From: Lacibacter sediminis
GTDB lineage: Bacteria > Bacteroidota > Bacteroidia > Chitinophagales > Chitinophagaceae
NCBI RefSeq assembly: GCF_014168535.1
Contig: NZ_CP060007.1
Coordinates: 2,170,001 to 2,234,000, forward strand
Reading direction: 5' to 3'
Length of the DNA: 64,000 nt
Shown here: one piece after another, positions 50,773 to 60,177 of the stretch
Layout: the number at the start of each line of letters is the position of its first letter
How positions within the stretch are numbered: position 1 is the first letter of the stretch
Made by a program: the position numbers and the translations under genes
The notes under the pieces: generated by a model
The model's database searches: none
The model's input: the letters and a program-made list of their open reading frames with translations, nothing else
What the model was told of the DNA's origin: nothing

Positions 50773-53061
50773 TTATTTAAAAAGATTGATGATTGTACTT
50801 CCTGCTTTTGTGATCATTTGCATACCGTTGCTGATCACCGTCTCTAACATGGATGGCTTTACGGGTTGTTCGGGTGGCAGTTCTTCAAAAATCAATTCGC
50901 CTACTCCAACAATAAATTTGGTTTCGGTTTTCTCTATCCAGTCATCTTTTGCTTCGTCATAGATATAAGTTTTTCCTTCAAACGTTAATTCGCCCCGCCC
51001 AACAATCAGCTTCGGTTCTTCAAATTCAAGTGTTCCTTGTCCAACAATAAATGAGCAATCTGTTTTAAGTTTCTTATTTAGTAATTGTCTGTAAATATTC
51101 GCTTCTGCTAAAGCTTTTTTATCAAATGCAGATAGTGAACCGGGTTTTTTGGGTAGTAATTTTTTATCTAATGGTTCCAGTTCAAAAGGCGGAATCTTTG
51201 TGATTGGTACCAGTTCATCATCAGCATAACTGCCGGCATAATTATTTCCTGATTGACTTATATTACCATCAGCTGTTTTAAAATAGGGGTTGCCATATAA
51301 TCCCGGCTCTGTGATGTTCGATTTACCAATGCCGAACGAGAGTGACACATTTGGAATGGTTCCGCCTTTGTACTCGATTCCCGAATTATTTTTACTTAGA
51401 GCAGCAGCTTCTGCACTTAACTTTAAAAGATTTGTATTGACTGGAAATTCTACAACAGCAGGACAATTGAAATAGGGAATATCTAAATCTTTTAGAGCTG
51501 CAGGGTAGATAGTGCTTTCAGGGCGGCAATGAGGCTGTTCAATTCTAAGGTCACGCATAGCTGCCGAGTGCAGATCAAGAAAACCATTGATCCAATTGGT
51601 AAGCTCAACTGTTACGGTGTTTTTTGCATTGCCGGTAATGTACCAGCGCCAGGTGCACCATGCATTAAGCCAAATGCGGAATTCTTCAAGCCTTTTCTCC
51701 CAATGTTCTTTTATTTTTGGATTAACCGCCTGCATAAATTTTTCAGCCTTCTCTTCGTATTCACCACATTTGGGATTAGCGCTAACGCTGTTCCTGATTT
51801 TCAGTTGCTCTTCAATATATTTTCTGAGTTTAAGATCTTCCTGCATATTTGCAGCCATCATTCTTTTTTGTTCGTTCGATAAAATTGCCATGATGTACAG
51901 GGCAGGTTTACTCATCATGTTAATCCCTTTCAGATTTTCTTTCGTCATTGTTTTTACAAATTCATCTTCGCCTTTGCTTTGGAGATCGTTGATTTCTTTT
52001 GATGCTTTTTGTTCAATCTCCTTCACTTTACTGTAGAGTTTTTTATACATTTTATCGTACGATTCTTTTTTTCCTTTGTTTTTTTCATAGGCAGCAACTG
52101 TGTTATCAAAAGAAGGCATCTGGCTCCATTCTTTTGTGAAGTATTCGTAAACGGTTATTTCGCCAATGAGTTTTTTATAGTCAATTGTTTCAACAGGGTT
52201 TTTTGTATTCCTGTTCTTTGCAGTTCTTTCAGAAATACTATTTGGAATTTCTTCAAATGACTTTTCATATTCTTTTGCGGCAGCAACGGGATCACCTTCT
52301 GCTTCTTTTAGTACCCCGGCACAAAGTCTTGCTTCAGCATGTGCAGGATTACGCCTCAATGCAAACTGAATGTATTTTTTTGCACTGTCTTTTTCACCAA
52401 GATAGAACCATGCATAGCCCATATTATTATGCAATGTGCTGTTGCCGGGTTGTTGTAATAATAATTTTCGGAGATAGGGGATGGCTTTATCTGCATAGCC
52501 ACATTGTGTAAGCATGGCTGCCATATTGTTTTGATAGATCAGGTTGCTACCATCTGCCAGTACTGCTTTCATTGAAAGTCCGATTGCTGCCTCGTTATGC
52601 CCCTGCAGGAAAGCAATAATCGAAGCTGCCATCAGCGCTGCTGCTTTTTTTTCTTTTGCAACAACTTTGTTGATGATCGCTTTTTCGGAAGCCGGTGCAT
52701 TTAGCATCAGTTTGCTAAAAAGGGTGGTTGTAGTTGAGATAACTTCTGCCTGTGAAAATGATTTGTTATTGATGCTGTTTATCCGTGCTGCATCTTTTGC
52801 CGGTAACAGTAATTTATTATTGCTGAATTCCGGATAATCAGCTGTTTTCGCATTTACTTCGTTAAGTGTTGGCATTACCTCCTTCATCATCTTCCTCATT
52901 TCTGCTTTTTCCTCGAGACTCATTCCCTGCATGGCCTCTTCCATCATCTTATCCATTTCGGATTGAGCTGGTTTTTTTTGCGGAGTTGGTTTGGGTTTGG
53001 TTTGTGTAAATGCTATAGTTGTAATAAGAAAGAAGCCAATAAATAGACAAAGCTTTTCCAT
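50773..53061 (-). CDS. Exported TPR protein with triplicated C-terminal motif
   Basis: A 762-residue exported protein (signal to about residue 19, IAFTQ). A Met/Lys/Glu-rich helix (30-70) is followed by four or more TPR-like repeats (about 145-270, with NNMGYAWFYLGEKDSAKKYI) and a long helical region to ~450. The C-terminal quarter is beta-rich and has three copies of a short unit: SFIVGQGTLEFEEPK, LIVGRGELTFEGK and FIVGVGELIFEEL. The last helix (SMLETVISNGMQMITKAG) is amphipathic. TPR segments suggest a scaffold for the other exported proteins of the operon. Confidence 0.78.
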   Translation of the reverse strand: MEKLCLFIGFFLITTIAFTQTKPKPTPQKKPAQSEMDKMMEEAMQGMSLEEKAEMRKMMKEVMPTLNEVNAKTADYPEFSNNKLLLPAKDAARINSINNKSFSQAEVISTTTTLFSKLMLNAPASEKAIINKVVAKEKKAAALMAASIIAFLQGHNEAAIGLSMKAVLADGSNLIYQNNMAAMLTQCGYADKAIPYLRKLLLQQPGNSTLHNNMGYAWFYLGEKDSAKKYIQFALRRNPAHAEARLCAGVLKEAEGDPVAAAKEYEKSFEEIPNSISERTAKNRNTKNPVETIDYKKLIGEITVYEYFTKEWSQMPSFDNTVAAYEKNKGKKESYDKMYKKLYSKVKEIEQKASKEINDLQSKGEDEFVKTMTKENLKGINMMSKPALYIMAILSNEQKRMMAANMQEDLKLRKYIEEQLKIRNSVSANPKCGEYEEKAEKFMQAVNPKIKEHWEKRLEEFRIWLNAWCTWRWYITGNAKNTVTVELTNWINGFLDLHSAAMRDLRIEQPHCRPESTIYPAALKDLDIPYFNCPAVVEFPVNTNLLKLSAEAAALSKNNSGIEYKGGTIPNVSLSFGIGKSNITEPGLYGNPYFKTADGNISQSGNNYAGSYADDELVPITKIPPFELEPLDKKLLPKKPGSLSAFDKKALAEANIYRQLLNKKLKTDCSFIVGQGTLEFEEPKLIVGRGELTFEGKTYIYDEAKDDWIEKTETKFIVGVGELIFEELPPEQPVKPSMLETVISNGMQMITKAGSTIINLFK

Positions 53062-53085
53062 AACAGATTTTATAGTACTTAAAAT

Positions 53086-53733
53086 TTATTGTTTAATGGA
53101 AGAAGTGAGCGGTGTAAATGATGCATCAGCCCTGCACACCAATTTTCTGTCCCAATAATTTAGAAACCCGTTGGCATTATTAAATACGATTGTTTTGCTG
53201 CCAAGTGTGGGGTGGAGATTATTATTTTGGTCACGAAATTCTAACGTAAGTGTTACACCCTCAATTTTCCATGCATCTGTTATCAAATTTGGAAGGTAGT
53301 GTATAGTAAGAAGTAGCCCTTCTTTTTGAAACGAAGTAAGAAGCCGGTTATCTTCCGAATGCTGCCAGGATGGTTTTTGTAATCCAACTTCATAATTGCT
53401 GTTTATTTTCATTTCGTTTCTCATATTTCCACCTGGTTGTACCATAGTTGAACCTACGCTAAATGCATCCAGCAGCACAGTTACTTCTGACAAGTATTCT
53501 TTATTATCACTACCGGTTCGAATGTTTACTCTGGCCGCTGTTAACTTGTAGATGCTGTTGTTTGTTGAAGTTTGTGGAGTAGGAGCTGGCAAAGCGGTTT
53601 TTGTTTGCGTGGTTGCAGTTGTTTTCTTTAGTGTATCTTTTTTTATTGTGGTTCTTATTGGTGCTGTTATTTGTGCATTACTTTGTGTAACAGAAATGAG
53701 CAATAACAGCAGCATGATAGAAATCTTAGTCAT
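53086..53733 (-). CDS. Exported beta-rich protein of unknown function
   Basis: A 215-residue exported protein with signal peptide to about residue 20 (TQSNAQ). A Thr/Lys/Pro-rich linker (25-60) leads to a beta-sandwich-like domain (65-210) with YKLTAARVNIRTGSDNKEYL and ITLTLEFRDQNNN-type strands. No family is recognised. It is the second gene of the operon, 24 bp before the TPR gene and 46 bp after the gene at 53780. Confidence 0.7.
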   Translation of the reverse strand: MTKISIMLLLLLISVTQSNAQITAPIRTTIKKDTLKKTTATTQTKTALPAPTPQTSTNNSIYKLTAARVNIRTGSDNKEYLSEVTVLLDAFSVGSTMVQPGGNMRNEMKINSNYEVGLQKPSWQHSEDNRLLTSFQKEGLLLTIHYLPNLITDAWKIEGVTLTLEFRDQNNNLHPTLGSKTIVFNNANGFLNYWDRKLVCRADASFTPLTSSIKQ

Positions 53734-53779
53734 ATAAGTTGAAGTTTTGTTGTTGAAGAGAATATTTCAGTTAATAGTT

Positions 53780-55054
53780 TTATCTGATGTTGGTTGCAGC
53801 AGAAACAGCTGCTTTATTCATTACCCAACGGCCACCACCACTTGCAGTAGCACCCGGCCCCCAGGTACCATTGAGTTGCGAGCCGCTTAAAGTTGCTGCA
53901 ACCGAAAAACCTGTGTTTGCGCCATTGTATCTGTAAAAACCGCTTAATTGATTGTTTGAAAAAGTATACGTACCTGTGGCAATACTTTTTCCTGAACCAT
54001 CTAACACCTGCATCGTTCCATCTGCATTCAATTGAAAGGAATAATAATTTGGTCCATTGTTAGCCCCTGAGCCAAATGTTCCTTTCCATACCCCGGGAAT
54101 GGATGTGGCAGTTGTTGTATTACTGATGGTTCCCGCATTAGCCGGGATGGTTGTCGTGGTTTTATAGGTTGTGTTGCTTGGCGTTGTTGTTGGTTTGGGT
54201 GCGGGTGCAGGAGCAGGTGCAGGTGTAGTATTTGCAGATTGTACAGGGAAAAATTCGATTTTCATCAACACTGTGTAAATGCCATGATCTCTTAGGTTAC
54301 CAACGGCCGTTTCATCATATTGAACAGGTATCACTCCTTTGCCGAAGCCCATATCACTATTACTGATAAAGGCAAGGTTTGGAGAATTAAGTACAACAAA
54401 TTTGGGAGAGAAATCGCCATATTTTTCCATGCCTATAGGACGGGTTCCCGGTTTTCCTAAATCACCTTGTTCGCCACCAGCTTTTAGTTTGGGCATACCG
54501 AGCTGAGCAGCACCAAAAATAATTGAAGTAGGGTTCATCGTTAGTATGCCCAAGCCAAGTGCCACTGGTGCAATTTTTTGATTAATACTGTATGCCATAC
54601 TTTGAATAGTAGAACTAAAACCAGCCTGGTTATCTGCAATGGGGTCCTGTTCCCATCCGGTAGGTATAATCGTTAAGATGTCGCCATTTGCTATGTCATA
54701 TTCGCCCAATAATAAGTTACCTCTGTAATTATCACCGGCTTTAATACCGCCTTTGTTGTTACCAAACAGATCTACCCATGAGCCAACACTTATGCGGTTC
54801 GAAAACTCACCTGTTGCATCACCATAAACCGGCGTGCGTTTTTCATAATTCAATTTTGTATTTCCATTTTTATCGCCTAGTAAAAATGAAAAATTGAAAT
54901 AGACTTCATCTCCTTTTCCATCGGAATGTAAAATGTCATCCCACGTTTCTCTGATGCAGTCAAAGCCTGCAAAGGAAATACGGATACGACCTGCTTGTGC
55001 AAGTAGAAATTGTACAGTAAGTACGAATGAAATCATCAAAAATATCTTTTTCAT
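53780..55054 (-). CDS. Exported protein with Ala-Pro linker and lipocalin-like domain, first gene of the operon
   Basis: A 424-residue exported protein (signal to residue ~19, LLAQ). The N-terminal ~280 residues are an unrecognised domain with ISFAGFDCIRETWDDILHSD near its start. An Ala-Pro-rich linker (about 284-300: PAPAPAPAPKPTTTP) connects to a C-terminal beta domain (about 320-415) of the lipocalin-like kind: SIPGVWKGTFGSG, SFQLNADGTMQVLDGSG and LNGTWGPGATASGGGRW. This pattern is seen in exported Bacteroidota proteins. Its gene heads the run and is divergent from the kinase gene 163 bp away. Confidence 0.75.
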   Translation of the reverse strand: MKKIFLMISFVLTVQFLLAQAGRIRISFAGFDCIRETWDDILHSDGKGDEVYFNFSFLLGDKNGNTKLNYEKRTPVYGDATGEFSNRISVGSWVDLFGNNKGGIKAGDNYRGNLLLGEYDIANGDILTIIPTGWEQDPIADNQAGFSSTIQSMAYSINQKIAPVALGLGILTMNPTSIIFGAAQLGMPKLKAGGEQGDLGKPGTRPIGMEKYGDFSPKFVVLNSPNLAFISNSDMGFGKGVIPVQYDETAVGNLRDHGIYTVLMKIEFFPVQSANTTPAPAPAPAPKPTTTPSNTTYKTTTTIPANAGTISNTTTATSIPGVWKGTFGSGANNGPNYYSFQLNADGTMQVLDGSGKSIATGTYTFSNNQLSGFYRYNGANTGFSVAATLSGSQLNGTWGPGATASGGGRWVMNKAAVSAATNIR

Positions 55055-55217
55055 GTTGTTGTTTTTGTGGCATAAAAATGATAACTCTTCTCTGGCTCTG
55101 CTATCCCTTAAAAAATGGATATTTCAATAACGGAAGAAAATCATGTAAAAAAGGGATGTCTTTAAAAGCAGACGATGGTTTAATTTGTAAAATGAGATTT
55201 AAGAATTATTTTACTGT

Positions 55218-57152
55218 ATGCGAACAGTCATCCTTTATATTTTATATATCAGCTTTTGCAGCATAACGAATGCACAAGTATTAATGAATAAGGACAGTTT
55301 ATTAAAACTCTTACCAACTGTAAAAGAGGACAGTGCGGGAGTGGAGTTTTATATTAACCTGGGTCAGCAATATGAAGCGAGTGAACCAGAGCTGGCCAAA
55401 CATTATTATAAAACAGCAGGAACCTTCAGTGAAAAAATTGATTACCCTGCAGGCATACTTCGATACATATTCAATTACACTTTTGTATTGAATATGCAGG
55501 GGAGATTTGACTCAGGGTTGGCATTGAATTTAAAATCTGTTGCCATTGCCAGAAAACTGAATGACCCTATCATGCTTGGCAAGGCTTTGTTTAATACAGG
55601 TAGTTCTTACCGCATGCTGGCACAGTATGAAAATGCCATTCCGTTATATGAAGAAGGAAGGAAAATATTTGCCTCCAACGGGGATAGTTTATTAATGGCA
55701 AGGAGTTATGATATCATTCAAATGCTGTATTACAATCTTGAAAATTATGATAAGGGAGTGTTCTATGGTGAAACAGCAGTGAAATGGTTACGAACAATTG
55801 ATGATCCCGTATGGCTGGGTACCACGTTGAATAATTTAGGGATGAATTATGCAAAGAAAGGCGCATATGCAAAAGCAAAAGATTGCTGGATGGAAGCACT
55901 GGCTATTGGAAAAAAAATCGGGAATATAGAAATGGAAGCTTCGCAAATGCTCAATCTTGGTGATTTGTATATGGATGAAGGCGATTATGCGGTAATTGGA
56001 CAATACTATAACAAGGCGCTCGAGCTTTATACAACACTCGACGGAGCGGAAGGGATTGCCATTGCTTTGCGAGGGCTTGCTATCTATGAATTTTATAAGA
56101 AAGATTTTCAGGCTGCAAAAATATATGCAGACAGATCACTTGCTGTGATCAATCAAAATAATCTGTTGTTTGAAAAAAGAAAAACGTTCGAAACGTTATC
56201 ACGTATTCATATTGCGTTACATGATTTGATCACCGGGCAAAAATATATGCAGCAAGCAACTGTACTTGCAGACAGCATCATTAACGACCGGATCAGGAAA
56301 AGCACCGTTGAGTTTGAAACCAAATATGAAACGGCAAAAAAAGACGGACAAATAAAGTTGCAGCAATCGGAGCTTAAACAAAAAAGCACGCTCAACTATA
56401 TTTTAATCGGCAGTGCTGCAGCATTGTTAATTATTTCTTTGCTCAGTTACCGCAACTATCGGCATAAACAAAATCTGCAGCAACAACGCATCAATGAACT
56501 GGAAACAGAAAAACAATTAGCAGCAACGGAAGCAGTACTTAAAGGTGAAGAACAGGAACGTACAAGGCTTGCCAAAGATCTGCACGATGGGTTAGGAGGT
56601 ATGTTAAGTGGCATTAAACATTCATTCAATAATATGAAAGGGAATTTGGTTATGACACCCGAAAATGCCCAGGCATTTGAACGCAGCATGGATATGCTGG
56701 ACAGTTCGATTAAAGAAATGCGGCGAGTGGCACATAATATGATGCCTGAAACATTGGTGAAATATGGTTTGGATACAGCATTGAAAGATTTTTGTAAAGA
56801 CATGAGTCTTGCAGGTTCTGTAAAAGTCATTTACCAATCGGTTAGCATTGAAAATGCGGTTATTGATCAAACAACATCCATCACCATCTACCGTATTGTA
56901 CAGGAGCTGGTAAATAATGTAATGAAACATGCAGCAGCAAAGCAGGTAGTTGTACAACTAAATAAACTTAATGGACAACTCACTATTACGGTAGAAGATG
57001 ATGGTAAGGGATTTGATACAGCAATTCTCCGGCAAAGCAGTGGAATGGGCTGGTCGAATATTTTAAATCGTGTTGAGTTTATGAAAGGAATAATGGATGT
57101 GCAATCCGAGCCGGGGAAAGGGACGTCTGTTCACATTGAATTAAAAGCGTAA
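55218..57152 (+). CDS. TPR-containing sensor histidine kinase
   Basis: A 644-residue membrane kinase. A signal peptide (1-19, ending TNAQ) precedes seven or so TPR repeats (about 45-345), so the sensor is periplasmic. A transmembrane helix (393-411) leads to a coiled coil and HisKA_3 motif RTRLAKDLHDGLGGML with His456. The HATPase_c domain is complete (VQELVNNVMKHAAAKQ, DDGKGF, GMGWSNI). The next gene, a LuxR-type regulator, overlaps its stop codon by one base (TAATG), so they are a pair. It is divergent from the 55-45 kb operon, which it likely controls. Confidence 0.9.
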   Translation: MRTVILYILYISFCSITNAQVLMNKDSLLKLLPTVKEDSAGVEFYINLGQQYEASEPELAKHYYKTAGTFSEKIDYPAGILRYIFNYTFVLNMQGRFDSGLALNLKSVAIARKLNDPIMLGKALFNTGSSYRMLAQYENAIPLYEEGRKIFASNGDSLLMARSYDIIQMLYYNLENYDKGVFYGETAVKWLRTIDDPVWLGTTLNNLGMNYAKKGAYAKAKDCWMEALAIGKKIGNIEMEASQMLNLGDLYMDEGDYAVIGQYYNKALELYTTLDGAEGIAIALRGLAIYEFYKKDFQAAKIYADRSLAVINQNNLLFEKRKTFETLSRIHIALHDLITGQKYMQQATVLADSIINDRIRKSTVEFETKYETAKKDGQIKLQQSELKQKSTLNYILIGSAAALLIISLLSYRNYRHKQNLQQQRINELETEKQLAATEAVLKGEEQERTRLAKDLHDGLGGMLSGIKHSFNNMKGNLVMTPENAQAFERSMDMLDSSIKEMRRVAHNMMPETLVKYGLDTALKDFCKDMSLAGSVKVIYQSVSIENAVIDQTTSITIYRIVQELVNNVMKHAAAKQVVVQLNKLNGQLTITVEDDGKGFDTAILRQSSGMGWSNILNRVEFMKGIMDVQSEPGKGTSVHIELKA

Positions 57153-57784
57153 TGGGTATCACTACAGGGAAAATAAAAGTGTTTATTGTTGACGATCATT
57201 ATATGGTTGTGGAAGGAATTCGTTCATTGTTGCAAAATGAACCAGGTATCGATTGGTTGGGTCATGCATCCAATGCAGAATCATGTCTTGCCTTTTTAAA
57301 GAATCAATTGCCTGATGTTATTCTGATGGATATTAATATGCCCGGCAAAAACGGTATTGAACTTTGTAAAGATGTAAAGTTGAAATACAGTAGTGTATTT
57401 GTGTTAGGCTTAAGTACGTTTAATCAGCAAAGTCTTATTCAGAATATGATGAACAGCGGCGCATCAGGCTATGTATTAAAGAATGCTTCTCAACGTGAGC
57501 TGCTGGATGCAATTGAAGCAATTGCTCAAGGCAAAGAATATTTAAGTGATGAAGCCGCAGCTATTCTCAAAACCGATGAATCTGCACCGGTTGTAACCCG
57601 TCGTGAAAAAGAAGTATTGGAATTACTTGCTGATGGGCTTACCAATATTGAAATTGCCGGTAAACTGTTTGTAAGTGCTGCAACAGTTGATACACATCGT
57701 AAAAGTCTTATTGCAAAACTTGGCGCAAAAAATACGCCTGAGTTAATTAAGCTGGCATTTGTACATAAGCTAATTGGTAACTGA
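57152..57784 (+). CDS. LuxR/NarL-type response regulator
   Basis: A 210-residue regulator. The receiver domain (5-125) has the acidic pair DD14/15, phospho-acceptor Asp60 in VILMDINMPGKNG, and Lys in YVLKNAS. The C-terminal LuxR HTH (145-205) has LLADGLTNIEIAGKLFVSAATVDTHRKSLIAKL. It should be phosphorylated by the adjacent kinase and activate or repress the operon on the other strand. It is followed 14 bp later by a small secreted protein gene. Confidence 0.93.
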   Translation: MGITTGKIKVFIVDDHYMVVEGIRSLLQNEPGIDWLGHASNAESCLAFLKNQLPDVILMDINMPGKNGIELCKDVKLKYSSVFVLGLSTFNQQSLIQNMMNSGASGYVLKNASQRELLDAIEAIAQGKEYLSDEAAAILKTDESAPVVTRREKEVLELLADGLTNIEIAGKLFVSAATVDTHRKSLIAKLGAKNTPELIKLAFVHKLIGN

Positions 57785-57798
57785 ATAAAGGTTTAGTT

Positions 57799-58248
57799 AT
57801 GAAATTACTGATAATGCTTTTCTTCTTCTTATTTGTTTTCAGTGATATCTCTGCACAGGATACAATCAAGAAACTTCAAACACCAATCCGCTTTACAAAC
57901 CGGTTGATTGTTGCAAAAAAAGTGAGTACGCAGGATGCAATCACTTATGAAATAGATATGCGGCTTGATTCACTTGCAAACAAAAGCAAAGGAGATGTAT
58001 TACTAATAAGCACAGTGAAAGCTGAAATCGGAAATGTTTTGTATTCATACTGGAAAAGCGGAAAGCTTTTGGGATCAACTGTTTCTCAAGCTTATTTTAT
58101 ACAAACCGGTTTGCAAACCATGACACAAATGGATATTCAAAACGGTCGGCTTCTCGTAACAGTAGGAATTGCCCTTGTAAAACCGGCAGAGTTTCAGCTT
58201 CTACAATTTGAACAAACGGTAAAAAACAAAAAGCTGCTGGTAGATTAA
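57799..58248 (+). CDS. Small exported protein of unknown function
   Basis: A 149-residue protein with a signal peptide (to about residue 20, SDISAQ). The mature part is a single alpha/beta domain (ITYEIDMRLDSLANKSKGD, VKAEIGNVLYSYWKSGK) with no motif known to me. The 14-bp spacing after the response regulator and the export signal suggest it is part of the same system, perhaps a sensor accessory or modulator. Confidence 0.65.
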   Translation: MKLLIMLFFFLFVFSDISAQDTIKKLQTPIRFTNRLIVAKKVSTQDAITYEIDMRLDSLANKSKGDVLLISTVKAEIGNVLYSYWKSGKLLGSTVSQAYFIQTGLQTMTQMDIQNGRLLVTVGIALVKPAEFQLLQFEQTVKNKKLLVD

Positions 58249-58257
58249 TTGGAATGC

Positions 58258-59523
58258 TTATTCAAAATCTTTATAGATCAGGTATTTCTTACGTATTGCT
58301 TTAAACTTGGTAATTGCGGGTTCCCAACTCTTGCGTATTTCTTCTTCTGTCTTGCCATCTTTTATCTGTTGCATCAACGTGCCGTTGCCGGCAAGTTTAT
58401 TAAAGAAATAATCGGTTGGTTTGCCGCTGGCTGGTGCAATGAAAAATTCATCTTTATTCGGGAAAAGGTTATATGCCTCCAGCAACCATTTCAATTGCAC
58501 TTTACTACCGGCTGTGACAAATACTTTATCAGCAGGCCCGCTTAAATCCCAACCATAACATAGTTTATCTTTAAATTTCGGATCTTTTGCGCCATCCCTG
58601 CTGCGTGGTGTAAATGGCTTTAATGTTTTTGGTAAGGAAGGATGTCCGAATATCTGGAACGGAATATTGGTGCCACGTCCTTCACTTAAAACAGTGCCTT
58701 CAAAAAAACAAGTAGAGGGGTATAGCCAGATCGATTGACTGCTTGGTAAATTAGGCGAAGGTTTTACCGGCAACTCGTACTTTGTTATGTGATTATAATT
58801 ATTGCAGGGAATGATCGTCAATTCAAATTTTCCGTGGCGGCCGGCTAATTCATATAATCGTGGTTCCAGCCATTCTTCATCATAGATCATTTGGGCATAT
58901 TCGCCAATCGTCATGCCATATACAATGGGTACGGGTTGCATACCAACAAAAGATTTATAAGCAGGTTCAAGCACGGGACCATCAACATAATGACCATTAG
59001 GATTTGGACGATCAAGCACGATCAAATGTTTGCCCCATTCAAGTGCCGCTTCCATATAATATTCCAATGAAGAGATGTAAGTATAAAACCGTACACCCAC
59101 ATCCTGGATATCAAACAACATTACATCAACACCAGCCAGATCTTCTTTTGAAGGCTTACGTTTTGTTCCGTAAAGTGATATAACCTGAATGCCTGTTTTC
59201 TCATCTTTATAATTCCCGATTTTTTCTCCTGCATCTGCTGTACCACGAAAGCCATGTTCCGGTCCAAAGATGACTCTGATATTCACACCAAGTTTTCTCA
59301 ACGAATCAACCAGATGACTTTTCCCAATGGTTGAAGTTTGGTTGGCAAATACAGCCACCGTTTTTCCTTCAAGCAGATCAATATAATTATCCAGGTTTTC
59401 AGCGCCTGTTTGAAACAACCTGTTTTTGATGGAGCCACGATTGTAACCGGAGCGGGCGTGTTTTTGCTGCGCCTCTGCGTAGAACGTCACAAATAGAACC
59501 AGTAAAAGGAGTAATTGTTTCAT
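58258..59523 (-). CDS. Exported DUF1343/NamZ-family muramidase
   Basis: A 421-residue exported protein (signal MKQLLLLLVLFVTFYAEAQ; ATG 59523 chosen over a TTG at 59544). Motifs typical of the DUF1343/NamZ family: VAVFANQTSTIGKSHLVDSL, IFGPEHGFRGTADAGE, DVMLFDIQDVGVRFYTYIS, SSQSIWLYPSTCFFEGT and LSEGRGTNIPFQIFGHP. NamZ of Bacillus is an exo-beta-N-acetylmuramidase that acts in murein recycling. A role in cell wall turnover is inferred here from family. Confidence 0.88.
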   Translation of the reverse strand: MKQLLLLLVLFVTFYAEAQQKHARSGYNRGSIKNRLFQTGAENLDNYIDLLEGKTVAVFANQTSTIGKSHLVDSLRKLGVNIRVIFGPEHGFRGTADAGEKIGNYKDEKTGIQVISLYGTKRKPSKEDLAGVDVMLFDIQDVGVRFYTYISSLEYYMEAALEWGKHLIVLDRPNPNGHYVDGPVLEPAYKSFVGMQPVPIVYGMTIGEYAQMIYDEEWLEPRLYELAGRHGKFELTIIPCNNYNHITKYELPVKPSPNLPSSQSIWLYPSTCFFEGTVLSEGRGTNIPFQIFGHPSLPKTLKPFTPRSRDGAKDPKFKDKLCYGWDLSGPADKVFVTAGSKVQLKWLLEAYNLFPNKDEFFIAPASGKPTDYFFNKLAGNGTLMQQIKDGKTEEEIRKSWEPAITKFKAIRKKYLIYKDFE

Positions 59524-59577
59524 TCCAAATGGTTTGTAGCTCAAAGTTGCACAATTAGTAACGGGAAAAAAAATTTA

Positions 59578-59608
59578 TTGGCAGGGCTGGCATTTGCCAG
59601 TAATTTTG
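59578..59608 (+). promoter_or_regulatory. Bacteroidota-type promoter of the SlyD-like gene
   Basis: TTG (59578-59580) is followed by 20 nt and then TAATTTTG (59601-59608), an exact TAnnTTTG box, 18 nt before the ATG. Spacing fits the consensus. Confidence 0.6.
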
Positions 59609-59626
59609 CCGGAAACTTAAAAATTT

Positions 59627-60079
59627 ATGCAGCAGGCAAAAAAAGGTGATACCGTACGTGTGCATTACACCGGTAAATTGACAACAGGTGAGCAGTTCGA
59701 TTCAAGCACAGGCCGTGAGCCACTTGAGTTTGAGGTGGGTGCCGGAATGATGATCAAGGGTTTTGATGATGCCGTGGTTGGTATGGCCATTGGAGATAAA
59801 AAAACAATCAATATTCAGCCCAACGAGGCATATGGCGAACGTAATGAGCAAATGATCATTGAGTTCCCACGTTCTAACTTCCCCGACGATATGGCTCCTG
59901 AAATCGGGATGCAGTTGATGATGAACAACAGTGCAGGTCAGCAGTTCCCTGTTACCATCACTGAAGTGCAGGAAGAAATTGTAGTGTTAGATGCGAATCA
60001 TATGTTGGCTGGTAAAGAACTCGTGTTCGATATTGAAATGGTGGAGATTGATGCGAAAGGATTGATCATTGTTCCGTAA
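59627..60079 (+). CDS. FKBP-type peptidyl-prolyl isomerase, SlyD-like
   Basis: A 150-residue cytoplasmic isomerase. The FKBP core is VRVHYTGKLTTGEQFDSS and EFEVGAGMMIKGFDDAVVGM, with the insert-in-flap domain QPNEAYGERNEQMIIEFPRS. This IF domain marks the SlyD/FKBP chaperone subfamily, but the His-rich metal tail of E. coli SlyD is absent, so it may not bind nickel. It assists folding of cytoplasmic proteins. A matching promoter lies 18 nt upstream. Confidence 0.92.
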   Translation: MQQAKKGDTVRVHYTGKLTTGEQFDSSTGREPLEFEVGAGMMIKGFDDAVVGMAIGDKKTINIQPNEAYGERNEQMIIEFPRSNFPDDMAPEIGMQLMMNNSAGQQFPVTITEVQEEIVVLDANHMLAGKELVFDIEMVEIDAKGLIIVP

Positions 60080-60084
60080 TAATT

Positions 60085-60168
60085 AGCCGATAGTAATTAG
60101 TCGATAGTAAAAAGTCCACAGCTGAATTTTGCTCAACTGTGGACTTTTTGTATTTACAACTATCGGCT
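60085..60168. repeat. Nested inverted repeats and terminator between convergent genes
   Basis: An inner stem of 13 bp (AAAAAGTCCACAG at 60109-60121 with CTGTGGACTTTTT at 60137-60149) has A- and T-rich ends typical of a bidirectional terminator. An outer pair, AGCCGATAGT (60085-60094) and ACTATCGGCT (60159-60168), is perfectly complementary. Around it are GATAGTAATTAG-type low-complexity words. The inner stem should end transcription of both convergent genes. Confidence 0.8.
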
Positions 60169-60177
60169 ATCTACTAT

